DNA of 61,542 nucleotides from the NCBI GenBank assembly GCA_011088215.1, contig JAALKD010000014.1, forward strand, positions 1-61,542. Direction: 5' to 3'. Below the pieces are notes generated by a model. That model was not told the origin of the DNA and ran no database searches. It saw only the letters and a list, made by a program, of their open reading frames with translations. Position numbers and translations under genes: made by a program. This DNA is from Sphingomonadales bacterium. Lineage in GTDB: Bacteria; Pseudomonadota; Alphaproteobacteria; Sphingomonadales; Kordiimonadaceae. Shown here one piece after another: positions 46,960 to 56,220 of the stretch; the first letter of the stretch is position 1; each line of letters opens with the position of its first letter.

Positions 46960-47483
46960 TGCAATGCCTTCAGTTGCGGCAGCAACCGCTCGGTCAAGCT
47001 ATCGCCGACAATCGGCCCCCAATGCCGATAGCGGATCACACCATCGCCGTCGATCAGGAAGGTTTCCGGCACCCCGGAAACGCCCCAATCAATGCCGACA
47101 CGACCATCCAGGTCCAATCCGGTTTTACTGAAAGGGTTACCCAATTCGGTTAAAAAACCACGGGCTTTGTCGGGGTCATTTTTGTACGCAATGCCGATAA
47201 CGGGAACACGGTAACCTCCCGCCAATGCCATCAGATTTTCATGCTCAGCGCGGCAGGGAACACACCAGCTGGCGAAGAAATTCACCAACACTGGTGCGCC
47301 GGTTTTCAAGTCGGCGGTAGTCAGCGCAGGCGCACCCTCTTTCAGGCTGACAAGGCTAAACTCAGGCGCTGGTCGCCCGATCAGCACGCTGTCGATCTCA
47401 TTAGGGTTGCGATCTGACAGCATCATAACCAGGAACAACAGCACCAACGCAGAAACAACCAACAGGGGCACAAAACGCTTCAT
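46956..47483 (-). CDS. ccmG: Cytochrome c maturation thioredoxin CcmG/DsbE
   Basis: This is a 175-residue membrane-anchored periplasmic thioredoxin that reduces apocytochrome c cysteines. It has an N-terminal anchor (PLLVVSALVLLFLVMML), the active site WCVPC (~77), the family's GVPETFLIDGDGVIRYRHWG segment and a cis-proline. The ATG at 47483 overlaps the ccmF stop (ATGA), which fixes the start; an in-frame ATG at 47495 is less likely. Confidence 0.95.
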   Translation of the reverse strand: MKRFVPLLVVSALVLLFLVMMLSDRNPNEIDSVLIGRPAPEFSLVSLKEGAPALTTADLKTGAPVLVNFFASWCVPCRAEHENLMALAGGYRVPVIGIAYKNDPDKARGFLTELGNPFSKTGLDLDGRVGIDWGVSGVPETFLIDGDGVIRYRHWGPIVGDSLTERLLPQLKALQ

Positions 47484-49480
47484 AAGACTACCCATTTTTT
47501 TCGCTTGGCAGTCGCAGGATTATTTATAGAACGCTTGCCGGTGGGCATACCGATGCGCAGCCGTCGGTCCGACAAAGAAAACAGTCCGCCAATCATCATC
47601 ATAAGCGCACCAAGCCACAGTCCGGATATGAGCGGCTTGAAATATAGCCGCACCGACCAGCGACCTGCACCCGCCGCCTCGCCGACAACAGCATACAAAT
47701 CGCCCGACACCAGCGGATAAATTACCGCTTCGGTCGTATTCATCGGCGGGTTCGTATAAACCCTGTCTTCCGGCATCAGTGTGGTCAAAACAGCACCGCT
47801 CTCGCTGACCTCGAAAAAGCCACGCACGGCGGTGTAATTTGGCCCTGCCACTGGTGCGACACCGTCGAATTTAAAATCATAGCCCGCAATTGTGGCCGTG
47901 TCCCCGGGTGTCATCACGAGCAGCTGTTCGCTGGTGAAGGCTTCGCTGATGGTAATACCCAACAGCATGACCCCCAAGCCAGCATGCGCCAAGCTCATGC
48001 CCCATTGGGCGCGTGTGATCTTAGCGAGGCCGCTTAGTGCCTGCTTTGGTGCTTGCCATAACTTTATCCGGCCAGCGATCTCCAGTAACACTGATGCAAT
48101 TAGCCACAGAGCAAGACCGAAACCGAAGGCTGTCATCACATAACCACCCGCAGTTTTCCACACCAATACAGTGCCGGCAACCAGCGCAACCACAAGCGCG
48201 GGGAAGGCAATTTGTGTTGCACGGGATAGCTTGCCTCGCTTCCACGCGAGCAATGGCCCTAAGCCAAGTGCGACGACCAGGGGGCTCATGAGCACCATGG
48301 CCGCAAATTCAAAAAATGGAGGTCCAACGGTAATTTGCCCAGCCCCCGCAGCCTCCACAAACAACGGATAAAGCGTGCCCACCAAAACAACAGCGGCGAA
48401 GGTGGACAGCAGAATGTTATTAAGCACCAGCCCGCTTTCGCGGCTAACGATACCGAACAGGCCACCAGGGCTGAGCTTGGGCGCGCGCCAGGCATACAGC
48501 GCCATTGATCCTCCAATGACAAGTCCAAGGAAGCCAAGAATGAAAATGCCGCGCGCGGGGTCGGTGGCGAACGCATGCACGCTGGTAATCACGCCGGAGC
48601 GCACCAAAAAAGTACCCAGTAGGCTGAAGGAAAAAGCGATGATTGCCAGCAGAATAGTCCAGCTTTTCAGGGCGTCGCGCTTCTCGACCACGATGGCCGA
48701 ATGCAGCAGCGCCGTTGCGGCCAGCCACGGCATGAAGCTGGCGTTCTCGACCGGGTCCCAGAACCACCATCCACCCCAGCCAAGTTCATAGTAAGCCCAC
48801 CAGGAACCAAGCGCGATACCACCGGTTAGAAACACCCACGCAAGCAATGCCCAAGGTCGCACCCAGCGCGCCCACAGCGGCGTAACCTCGCCCTCAAGAA
48901 GGGCTGCAACAGCAAAAGAAAAAGCAATTGAAAGCCCCACATAGCCCAGATACAGCATGGGCGGATGGAAGGCGAGACCGGGATCTTGGAGCAAAGGATT
49001 AAGACCGTTGCCCTCCAGTGGGGCCGGGTCCAACCGAAAGAACGGATTACTGGTAAAAAGAATAAAACACAGGAAACCTACCACCAGCAGGCTTTGCACC
49101 GCCAGCACCCGGGACCGAAAGCGCAGCGGCAGATTTTTGCCACGCCACGACACCAATGCACCGAACAGGGTCAGGATCAGCACCCAGAACAGCAGGCTGC
49201 CCTCGTGATTACCCCAAACGCCGGAAATTTTATAAAGCATTGGTTTCAAGCTGTGGGAATTGGCCGCCACATTGATTACTGAAAAATCGGAAGTGACAAA
49301 AGCATAAGTGAGCGCGGCAAAAGCCGTAACCGCCATCAAAAACTGCGCCAGAACAGCGCGGTCAGCCAACACCATAAGTCGCACATCACCGCGCCGCGCG
49401 CCCACATGCGGCACACATGCCCCTATAAGCGCAAAAGCCAGCGCCAAAATAAGAGAAAAATGCCCGATCTCACCGGCCAC
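47480..49480 (-). CDS. ccmF: Cytochrome c-type biogenesis protein CcmF (haem lyase)
   Basis: This is a 666-residue polytopic membrane protein that ligates haem to apocytochrome c. It begins AGEIGHFSLILALAFAL and has the tryptophan-rich haem-handling motif GWGGWWFWDPVENASFMPW (~245-263) and conserved histidine-bearing loops (FHPPMLYLGY, SLAHAGLGVML). The start is taken as GTG 49480, one base after the ccmE stop, because it gives the family N-terminus; an ATG at 49507 would overlap ccmE. It passes directly into ccmG. Confidence 0.95.
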   Translation of the reverse strand: MAGEIGHFSLILALAFALIGACVPHVGARRGDVRLMVLADRAVLAQFLMAVTAFAALTYAFVTSDFSVINVAANSHSLKPMLYKISGVWGNHEGSLLFWVLILTLFGALVSWRGKNLPLRFRSRVLAVQSLLVVGFLCFILFTSNPFFRLDPAPLEGNGLNPLLQDPGLAFHPPMLYLGYVGLSIAFSFAVAALLEGEVTPLWARWVRPWALLAWVFLTGGIALGSWWAYYELGWGGWWFWDPVENASFMPWLAATALLHSAIVVEKRDALKSWTILLAIIAFSFSLLGTFLVRSGVITSVHAFATDPARGIFILGFLGLVIGGSMALYAWRAPKLSPGGLFGIVSRESGLVLNNILLSTFAAVVLVGTLYPLFVEAAGAGQITVGPPFFEFAAMVLMSPLVVALGLGPLLAWKRGKLSRATQIAFPALVVALVAGTVLVWKTAGGYVMTAFGFGLALWLIASVLLEIAGRIKLWQAPKQALSGLAKITRAQWGMSLAHAGLGVMLLGITISEAFTSEQLLVMTPGDTATIAGYDFKFDGVAPVAGPNYTAVRGFFEVSESGAVLTTLMPEDRVYTNPPMNTTEAVIYPLVSGDLYAVVGEAAGAGRWSVRLYFKPLISGLWLGALMMMIGGLFSLSDRRLRIGMPTGKRSINNPATAKRKKWVVL

Positions 49481-49481
49481 C

Positions 49482-49952
49482 TTAGCGGCCCATCCTTGAT
49501 ACAGCATCCGGGTGGGTGCACTGGTCGGCGGATTTAGGCAGCGTACCCGGCGGATTATAATTCTCGTCGTGTTTGGCCAGCACGGTTGTGGCCACAAAAA
49601 CCCCATCAGCATTCAAGGCGCCTTCGGTAACCACGCCTTGGCCCTCGCGGAACAAATCAGGTAACAGGCCCTTGAACTGAACGGGCAGCGTCGCGGCGCA
49701 GTCTGTCACCGTAAAGCGGTAGGTTAAGCCATCATCATCGCGGGAAAAAGACCCGGCCTCGACCAAGCCACCGAGGCGAAAATGTTGGCCGGCCTCAACC
49801 TGTTTGTTTTTCACGTCTAAGGGTTGCAAGAAAAGGCTGAGGCTATCGCCGCCGAGGGCAAACAACACCAACAGTACTGCACCGAACAGGGTTGCTATCG
49901 CTGCCGACAACACCAGTATCCGCTGCTGTTTGCGGGTTTTAAGGCCAGCCAT
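49482..49952 (-). CDS. ccmE: Haem chaperone CcmE
   Basis: This is a 156-residue periplasmic haem chaperone with one N-terminal TM helix (~11-33) and an OB-fold domain. The covalent haem ligand H128 is in LAKHDENYNPP, with Y132 close by. The ATG at 49952 overlaps the ccmD stop by one base (TGATG). It receives haem from CcmC and hands it to CcmF. Confidence 0.96.
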   Translation of the reverse strand: MAGLKTRKQQRILVLSAAIATLFGAVLLVLFALGGDSLSLFLQPLDVKNKQVEAGQHFRLGGLVEAGSFSRDDDGLTYRFTVTDCAATLPVQFKGLLPDLFREGQGVVTEGALNADGVFVATTVLAKHDENYNPPGTLPKSADQCTHPDAVSRMGR

Positions 49953-50116
49953 CAATTATCCCCTTTGCGGCGTGCACGCGCAGCAGCCACTTGTTCTTCG
50001 CTTGCTTTTTGGCTGGCACGTGAACGCAGCGCCAGCACAACAAGCGCGGCGGCGCTAAAACCGTAGGCGGTCCAGATAAAAACCGCGTGTTTGCCCATAT
50101 CAAGAAATTCAGCCAT
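49952..50116 (-). CDS. ccmD: Haem exporter accessory protein CcmD
   Basis: This is a 54-residue single-span membrane protein. The sequence starts MAEFLDMGKHAVFIWTAYGF, has one helix (~12-30) and a basic cytoplasmic tail (VAAARARRKGDN). CcmD helps release haem-loaded CcmE from CcmABC. The start overlaps the ccmC stop and the stop overlaps the ccmE start (TGATG at both joints). It is recognised mainly by its position, length and helix. Confidence 0.93.
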   Translation of the reverse strand: MAEFLDMGKHAVFIWTAYGFSAAALVVLALRSRASQKASEEQVAAARARRKGDN

Positions 50117-50835
50117 CAATGCCCCATATCCACACTACGCATAACCGATAGCTTTCGGTTATTAATCTCAAACTTCATGCGCCAGATAAACACCACGGTG
50201 AAATACACCTGATAAGCCGCCGCCATCAAAAACAAAGGCACCAGCATGGCACCGTCAATGGTCGGGCCGTCCAGCCGCATAACACTGGCGGGTTGGTGCA
50301 GCGTGCTCCACCAATCGACAGAAAACTTAATAATTGGAATATTAACCAGCCCCACAAGCGCGAGAATAGAAGCGGCATTGCCTGCCTTTTCCTCGTCTTC
50401 CATCGATTTCCACAAGGCCATGTAACCAAGATAGAGGAAAAACTGTACCAGAACCGAGGTCAGCCGGCCGTCCCACACCCAGTAAGTGCCCCACATGGGC
50501 TTGCCCCATAGTGCGCCGGTAATCAGCGCAAGTGCGGTGAAAGTAGCCCCGATGGGCGCAGCAGCCTTACCTGCCAGCAACGCCAGCGGGTGCCGCCACG
50601 CCAGAGCGGCGAAGCTGGCAACCGCCATGACAACGTAAACGAACATGCCCATCCAGGCAGCGGGCACATGCACATACATCACCCGTACGCTCTCGCCCTG
50701 CTGATAATCCGGCGGGCTACCTGCAAGGGCATAATAAAGCCCGGCACCAAACAACAGAACGGTAGCAACCATCGCCCACGGCATAACGGCGTCGGCAAGG
50801 CGATTGAACTGGGCTGGGTTGGCGAATCTATGCAT
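50116..50835 (-). CDS. ccmC: Haem exporter protein CcmC
   Basis: This is a 239-residue membrane protein with six helices that presents haem to CcmE. The tryptophan-rich motif WGTYWVWDGRLTS (~114-126) and surrounding histidines (YVHVPAAWMGMF and WSTLHQPASVMR) are intact. It starts 105 bases downstream of the ccmB stop, a gap that may hold a second promoter, and its stop overlaps ccmD. Confidence 0.96.
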   Translation of the reverse strand: MHRFANPAQFNRLADAVMPWAMVATVLLFGAGLYYALAGSPPDYQQGESVRVMYVHVPAAWMGMFVYVVMAVASFAALAWRHPLALLAGKAAAPIGATFTALALITGALWGKPMWGTYWVWDGRLTSVLVQFFLYLGYMALWKSMEDEEKAGNAASILALVGLVNIPIIKFSVDWWSTLHQPASVMRLDGPTIDGAMLVPLFLMAAAYQVYFTVVFIWRMKFEINNRKLSVMRSVDMGH

Positions 50836-50940
50836 GGCTTCTATCTAGACCGAACCCACGCGCGCCACAAGTGCGACTCGCTGTCTCAGTGATGGTTTTT
50901 GGTTATCGAAGTATAAGGCACAAGTTATAATCAAGCAGGG

Positions 50941-51627
50941 CTACTCCATCGCCAGCTTAAGGGCGGCGGCGGAGGCGGCGAGGCCAACAACTGTCGCTAC
51001 CAGCGTGGTTGCGGCGAGAAGCGCCAGATGCGGCAGCGGGTCGCTCATGGTAACGGCAGCGTCCACTGCACCAACACCGAAAATCAGCGTGGGCACATAC
51101 AACGGCAGGATCAACAGGAACATCAGCACCCCACCGCGGCGCACCGCCACGGTGAGCGAGGCACCGATGCTACCGATCAGCGACAGGGCCGGTGTGCCAA
51201 TTAACAATGAGGCAACAAGCACAGGATAACCTGCGTCTGGCAGATTAAGTAGCACCGCCAGCGCGGGCGCAGCGATCGCAAGTGGTAGGGTGGTTGATAG
51301 CCAGTGCGCCAGCACCTTGGCCCCGGCAACGCCAACTAACCCTAACGGCGACAGCGTGAGATCATCCAGTGAACCATCTTCATAGTCCGCCTGATACAGC
51401 CGATCGAGGCTAACCACGCAGGCCAAGAGCGCGACCACCCAGATAACCCCGGGTGCAATGCGTGCCAATATCTGCGGCTCGGGCCCGACTCCAAACGGAA
51501 ACAGCGACACAGCGATCAGGAAAAACCCGAGCGCCAACAGGCTGGCTCCGCCTTGCGACCACGCTAAAGCCATATCGCGGCGCACAAGGGCAACGAACAC
51601 CGAGCTTACAGAAGGTTGCGCGCTCAT
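50941..51627 (-). CDS. ccmB: Haem exporter protein CcmB
   Basis: This is a 228-residue permease of the CcmAB ABC transporter with about six helices. It shows VRRDMALAWSQGGASLLALGF near the start, DRLYQADYEDGSLDDLTLSP, and LIGTPALSLIGSIGASLTVA. The ATG at 51627 overlaps the ccmA stop (ATGA); the TTG at 51633 is less likely. With CcmA it powers release of holo-CcmE. Confidence 0.95.
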   Translation of the reverse strand: MSAQPSVSSVFVALVRRDMALAWSQGGASLLALGFFLIAVSLFPFGVGPEPQILARIAPGVIWVVALLACVVSLDRLYQADYEDGSLDDLTLSPLGLVGVAGAKVLAHWLSTTLPLAIAAPALAVLLNLPDAGYPVLVASLLIGTPALSLIGSIGASLTVAVRRGGVLMFLLILPLYVPTLIFGVGAVDAAVTMSDPLPHLALLAATTLVATVVGLAASAAALKLAME

Positions 51628-52313
51628 AGCCAACCCTCATCGTCAGTCTCAGTGCCGTGAGCAGGCTGAAACTGATCCATATTAAGCACGTTTCCCTGCA
51701 CCCACATGGGGTCGTGGGTGGCGGCGATAACGATGCCGCCGCAAGCCATATGATGCTGGATAAGAGCTGCCAGTGCTGCGCGGTTGTCAGCGTCTAATCC
51801 TACAGTGGGTTCGTCCATCAGCCAGATTTGCCGGGCCACAAACGGAAAACGCATGAGGGCAGACCGGTGTCGTTGCCCGCTGGAGAAATATTGAACGGGT
51901 TCGTCGAGCAAAGAACCAAGAGCAAAAATATCAGCGGCGATCTGCAATCGCTCAGGCGCGGGCACCCCGCCGGTCATCAACCGGTAATAAAAGGTCGCGT
52001 TGTTGCGCAGGCTCATGCCCGGCTTGAGGCCGTTTTGGTGGCCGACCAGGGTAATATCCTCAGATGCAAGCGCAGCCGCTGTCTTGCCGCCCTGATTATA
52101 GATTACCTCACCAGCAACTTTGGGAACAAACCCCGCAATCATGCGTAAAAACGTGGATTTTCCGCTGCCATTTTTACCCACAAGGCTGAGAAAATCACCA
52201 GCCTGAACCTCAAAATCCAGACCGTCAAACACTCGCCTGCCACCGCGGCGGCAGCCAAGTGCACTGCCCGTAAGACGGGTTTCGCTATCAAAGATGAGGT
52301 TTGCATCAATCAT
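51624..52313 (-). CDS. ccmA: Haem exporter ATP-binding protein CcmA
   Basis: This is a 229-residue ABC ATPase. Walker A is GKNGSGKST (~46-54); the signature is the variant FSSGQRHR (~142-149) seen in CcmA; Walker B is IWLMDEPT and the H-loop is AATHDP. It is the first gene of the ccm operon (A-B-C-D-E-F-G-H-I) and is divergent from the cardiolipin synthase gene with a 144-base gap. Confidence 0.96.
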   Translation of the reverse strand: MIDANLIFDSETRLTGSALGCRRGGRRVFDGLDFEVQAGDFLSLVGKNGSGKSTFLRMIAGFVPKVAGEVIYNQGGKTAAALASEDITLVGHQNGLKPGMSLRNNATFYYRLMTGGVPAPERLQIAADIFALGSLLDEPVQYFSSGQRHRSALMRFPFVARQIWLMDEPTVGLDADNRAALAALIQHHMACGGIVIAATHDPMWVQGNVLNMDQFQPAHGTETDDEGWL

Positions 52314-52457
52314 AGGCGCACGCTAGCGAATGCTGCCGCTGCCGACAAGGGCATCGATAGAAGACTGGGTGCTTTTGCCGCACCGGCACACTGTGCCCGC
52401 GCTGGCATAGAGCGACAGAAGGCTTTCAGATTGATCAAATTCGCCTATATAGAAGCT

Positions 52458-53915
52458 ATGGAATTGTTTGCACTGGAATGGCTGGATCTGATTTTTGTTG
52501 CCCTCGGCGGCCTTGTGGCGCAGGTGCTGACGACCGTGCATATCCTATATACTAAAGACGAAGTGCGGTCCGCTATCGCCTGGGTGGCGGTGGTTTGGCT
52601 AACATCCTTTTTTGGAGTGCTGGTCTACGCGCTTTTTGGCATCAGCCGCATTCGGCGGCGCGCTGTTGCGGTGCGCCAAAGACGAGGTTTGGCCCCGCGC
52701 GAAGGACCACTGGCCGACCCTGAAGGTCAGCATCTGGGCGAAATTATCCCCGACGCCCCGCATCGATGGCTGGCCCATGACCGCCTGGCAGGCCGAGTTG
52801 CCGGCACCGAGCTCACAAGCGGCAACACCATCACCCCTTTTGAGGGCGGGCGGGCGGCCTACGAGGCCATGACAGACGCGATCAATCAGGCCGCGCATAC
52901 GGTGGCGTTAACCACATATATTTTTCAGGCGGACCAGGCGGGCCGGAAAATTATTTCAGCGCTGGTGCGCGCCAAGGAACGCGGGGTTGACGTGAAAGTG
53001 CTCGTGGATGCGGTGGGCAACATGTACGGCCTGAAACCGGTTTCCAGCCTGCTTCGGCGACACGGCATCGATGTGGTTACCTTTAACCCCGCGCGGCTGT
53101 CGTGGCGGCTGGCATTTTTTAACCTGCGCACTCACAGGAAATTGCTGATCATTGACGGCACCCACGGTTTTGCTGGCGGCATGAACATCCGCAAACACCA
53201 CCTGGAAGGACCCGAAGGCAAAAGGCAGGTACGGGACACTCATTTTGGTTTGACCGGGCCGATTGTAACCCAAATGACCGAAGCCTTTGCCGATGATTGG
53301 CTTTATTCCAGCAAGCACCAACTGGACCAGACGCTGTGGCTGCCAAAAGTAACGCCGATCAAAGGCGGTGTGGCTGCGCGGTCAGTGCACGACGGCCCCG
53401 ATGAGCCCCAGCAGAAAACCGCGATGATTATCGAAAGCGCACTGGCATCAGCACGCGAAAGGGTTCAGATCATCACTCCCTATTTTCTGCCCGAGCAAGC
53501 GCTGCTGGCGGCACTGAAACAAGCGGCACTGCGCGGTGTTACCATTGACATTCTATTGCCGCTGAAAAGCAATTTGCCAATGTTTTCTATGGCAGCCATG
53601 GCCGGGGCAAAGCAGCTGATCGAAGCCGGGTGCCGAGTGTTTCTGTCTCCGCCCCCATTTGACCACAGCAAGCTGATGATTGTTGACAATGACTGGACCC
53701 TGTTTGGTTCGTCTAACTGGGATGCCCGCTCGCTAAAACTGAATTTCGAGTTCAACATCGAATGTTATGACCAGCAATTTGCCGCTCAAATGGGCGAATG
53801 GATGCAAGCGCGTTACGCCGCAGCATCAAGGGTGTCGCTGGATGACTTAAAGAAACGTCGCAGCAGCCACCGCGTCTTGGGCCGCATCATGTGGCTGGCC
53901 AGCCCGTACCTATAG
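52458..53915 (+). CDS. cls: Cardiolipin synthase
   Basis: This is a 485-residue inner-membrane phospholipase-D-type enzyme that makes cardiolipin from two phosphatidylglycerols. Two N-terminal helices are followed by two HKD catalytic sites: HRKLLIIDG (~225) and DHSKLMIVDND (~402). It also has GGMNIRKHHLEG and FGSSNWDARSLKLNFEFN. The ATG at 52458 is chosen because it precedes the first helix; the in-frame TTG at 52431 is upstream. It is transcribed away from ccmA. Confidence 0.94.
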   Translation: MELFALEWLDLIFVALGGLVAQVLTTVHILYTKDEVRSAIAWVAVVWLTSFFGVLVYALFGISRIRRRAVAVRQRRGLAPREGPLADPEGQHLGEIIPDAPHRWLAHDRLAGRVAGTELTSGNTITPFEGGRAAYEAMTDAINQAAHTVALTTYIFQADQAGRKIISALVRAKERGVDVKVLVDAVGNMYGLKPVSSLLRRHGIDVVTFNPARLSWRLAFFNLRTHRKLLIIDGTHGFAGGMNIRKHHLEGPEGKRQVRDTHFGLTGPIVTQMTEAFADDWLYSSKHQLDQTLWLPKVTPIKGGVAARSVHDGPDEPQQKTAMIIESALASARERVQIITPYFLPEQALLAALKQAALRGVTIDILLPLKSNLPMFSMAAMAGAKQLIEAGCRVFLSPPPFDHSKLMIVDNDWTLFGSSNWDARSLKLNFEFNIECYDQQFAAQMGEWMQARYAAASRVSLDDLKKRRSSHRVLGRIMWLASPYL

Positions 53916-54039
53916 AATTTTGGCTGGCGGACATCCAGCGCCACAGTTTTTACCCATGTTGCGGCATTCTTAACTTATATTAAGCGCCCATATTGATCAG
54001 CCTCTAGCCAACAAAAAAACGGCAAAGAGGAAAACAACC

Positions 54040-55155
54040 ATGACACAAAGAATTAGCCATTTACGTACCCTAATTATGGGAGCACTTTTCAGCGGCCTTG
54101 CCCTCATTTCCAGTGCAGCGATCGCTGATCCGCTGGTTCCCACATTCGAGGAACTGGCTCCTGGCGTATGGGCTGGTGTGCGGGAAGACAATCCACGCAA
54201 CCCGGTTATGGGCACCGCCACCTTTGTGGTCTCTGACCAAGGTGTGGTGGTATATGACGGTGGAGGCATGCCCCTTTTTGCCGAGCGCATTATTGAAAAA
54301 ATCCGCAGCGTAACCGATAAACCCGTCACCCATGTGGCGATCAGCCACTGGCACGGCGACCATAATTTTGGCACCCACCCTTACCTTGAGGCTTTTCCAA
54401 ATGTTCAGGTGATTAGCCATGCCTTCACGCATAAAGTGTTTAACAGTAAACGAATCCGCTACATTGACGGATACAGCACCGGCACGATGGAATATAAGGA
54501 AACCGTTGAGGGCTAAATAGAAACCGGCAAAGACCGCCAAGGAAACCCGCTCACCCCTGCACACCTGAAATATTACAACAACATCATCAATGACGCAGAC
54601 ATTGTTCATGCGGATTCGCAGCGCGTGAAAATTACCCAGCCAACCATTACCTTTGACGACAAGCTAACGGTCGTTTCGGGCAACCGGAGCATCGAGTTTA
54701 TGTATCTGGGCGACGCCAACACCGCGGGTGACATTGTTATGTGGCTGCCAGATGAAAAGGTCGTTGCGACGGGTGACATCGTTGTGGTGCCAGTGCCGTA
54801 TCTTTTTAATGTGCCGCCAAGGAAGTTTTCGGCAACACTCCAAAATATCAACGCGCTGGACTATGATATTTTGGTGCCAGGGCACGGCAAAATACAGCGC
54901 GATACAACATATGTGGACCTGTTGATTGAATTTGCCGACACCATTGCAGACCAACGCGATGCATTGCTTGCAGAAGGTTTAAGCGAAGAAGACGCCAAGG
55001 CAAAACTGGACTTTTCAGCTTACGAGGAACGCTTCACTGGTGGGGACCCATATTTGAAATTCTTCTTCGAGGCTTGGTCCAAGCGGCCATTCAGTGCTTC
55101 GGTTTTCAAAGCGCTTAAAGGCATTCCGATGGTAGAAATTATCCCTGACGAGTAA
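54040..55155 (+). pseudogene. Exported MBL-fold hydrolase with in-frame TAA
   Basis: This is a metallo-beta-lactamase-fold protein of 372 codons with one in-frame TAA at codon 159 (54514-54516). Before the stop are a signal peptide (~1-29), TATFVVSDQGVVVYDGGGM and the zinc motif SHWHGDHNFG. After it, in the same frame, come GDANTAGDIVMWLPDEKVVA, VVATGDIVVVPVPYLFN and VPGHGKIQRD, the rest of the fold. The second site has GDANTAGD in place of the usual GHT; some subfamilies carry N there. The start ATG follows AAAGAGGAAAACAACC. Translation of either part alone could not complete the fold. Confidence 0.75.
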
Positions 55156-55162
55156 CGCCCCT

Positions 55163-55195
55163 AAAAAAGGCAGAGCGTCCGCGTGGGCGCCCTGC
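55163..55195 (-). terminator. Rho-independent terminator of the DUF4287 gene
   Basis: An 11-bp stem with one mismatch (55170-55180 with 55185-55195) and a GCGT loop is followed on the minus strand by six T's (55168-55163). It sits about 30 bases after the DUF4287 stop and faces the end of the MBL gene. Confidence 0.8.
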
Positions 55196-55224
55196 GATTA
55201 CCGAGTTGCACCAATTTGGCACCT

Positions 55225-55755
55225 CTAGCCTGCTTCAATATATGCAGATCTGATGGCTTCGATAATTTCATCGTCAACCTGATCAGGGCTGGTCAATTGA
55301 ACGCGATGTGTACACATGGACCCGAACGGTCCGGATTTTTCGAGCCTGCCCTCGTGCGGCCAATTGTTGAACTTCAAACCCAGATCAACCCGGGTTTTCG
55401 TAGTTGGCTGCACCAAGGCAAACTGGCGCTTGCGGCGGAAGCTGACAGCGGCTTTTTTGGGCGCAACTTCAACGTCACCACCAAAAGTTTTGATCGCCAC
55501 CTCCAGTTTTTCATAAATAGGCTTTAACGCCTCTTTACCTGCATATTGCACAGCTAACAAATCATCTGTTGTATACGAACCAGCATCGGCTTAACGGAAC
55601 TTCAAGGCAATGAAATTGGCGAAACCGTGGCTAACGCCGTACTCGCCTTTAAGATACTTCATCATTTCGCCATGCTTTTCGAAACTCTGTTTCGCCAAAA
55701 TGGTTTTCCACTCGTTCAGGTCTTTGCCTGTTTTATCTATCAAGTTCGCTTCCAC
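55225..55755 (-). pseudogene. DUF4287/DUF5655 protein with in-frame TAA
   Basis: This is a gene of 177 codons with one in-frame TAA at codon 55 (55593-55591). The N-terminal DUF4287-like part reads GKDLNEWKTILAKQSFEKHG and GEYGVSHGFANFIALKFR, ending right before the stop. The C-terminal DUF5655-like domain continues in the same frame: TTDDLLAVQYAGKEALKPIY, FGGDVEVAPKKAAVSFRRKR and FNNWPHEGRLEKSG. The start is a GTG at 55755 with a strong AGGAGAT site. A Glu-to-stop change (GAA to TAA) would be enough. Family function is unknown. Confidence 0.75.
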
Positions 55756-55805
55756 TTGGTATCTCCTCGCTGTCGTGACGTTCTATTTTTTTTGATGGCT
55801 ATTTT

Positions 55806-56220
55806 TTATGCTAGCGCCGGGATAACGGCGCCCATAACCGTGAAATTCACCACCGCAAAGCCACCGTTTATCAGAAACAATTTCATCGACCGGTCTTCAA
55901 ACAAATAGTAAACGCCAATCAGTGGTGCCGCGAAACCAAGCCCGGTGGCAAAGCCCGCCGCCAAACCGAAACCGAGAGAGGGCTCGGCGCCTAAAAACAT
56001 CGCCAGATTGATCGCCATAACGATGATTAAGGACGAGTGTCAGACCAAATATTTTTGCCTGGTTGCGGTCGCTCAATTCTGCTTCGTCAAAACCAAAGCC
56101 TGCGATCCATGCCTTGCCAAAAAGCGGCCCAAACCAAATTGCACCCGCGACGAACGCTGCAACCGCTGCGGCAATCACCGCGATCCAATCAAGCCCTGCA
56201 AATGCTGTTGCTGTATCCAT
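55806..56220 (-). pseudogene. DUF1761 membrane protein broken by one extra base
   Basis: This is a small inner-membrane protein gene of the DUF1761 family. The first frame (ATG 56220) gives FAGLDWIAVIAAAVAAFVAG, IWFGPLFGKAWIAGFG and RNQAKIFGLTLVL and then runs into nonsense; the second frame resumes with MAINLAMFLGAEPSLGFGLA and LIGVYYLFEDRSMKLFLING. Total length is one base over a multiple of three; an extra A around 56026-56031 (CTTAATC for CTTATC on the minus strand) restores LIIVMAINL. It lies 51 bases upstream of the broken DUF4287 gene on the same strand. Confidence 0.75.
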
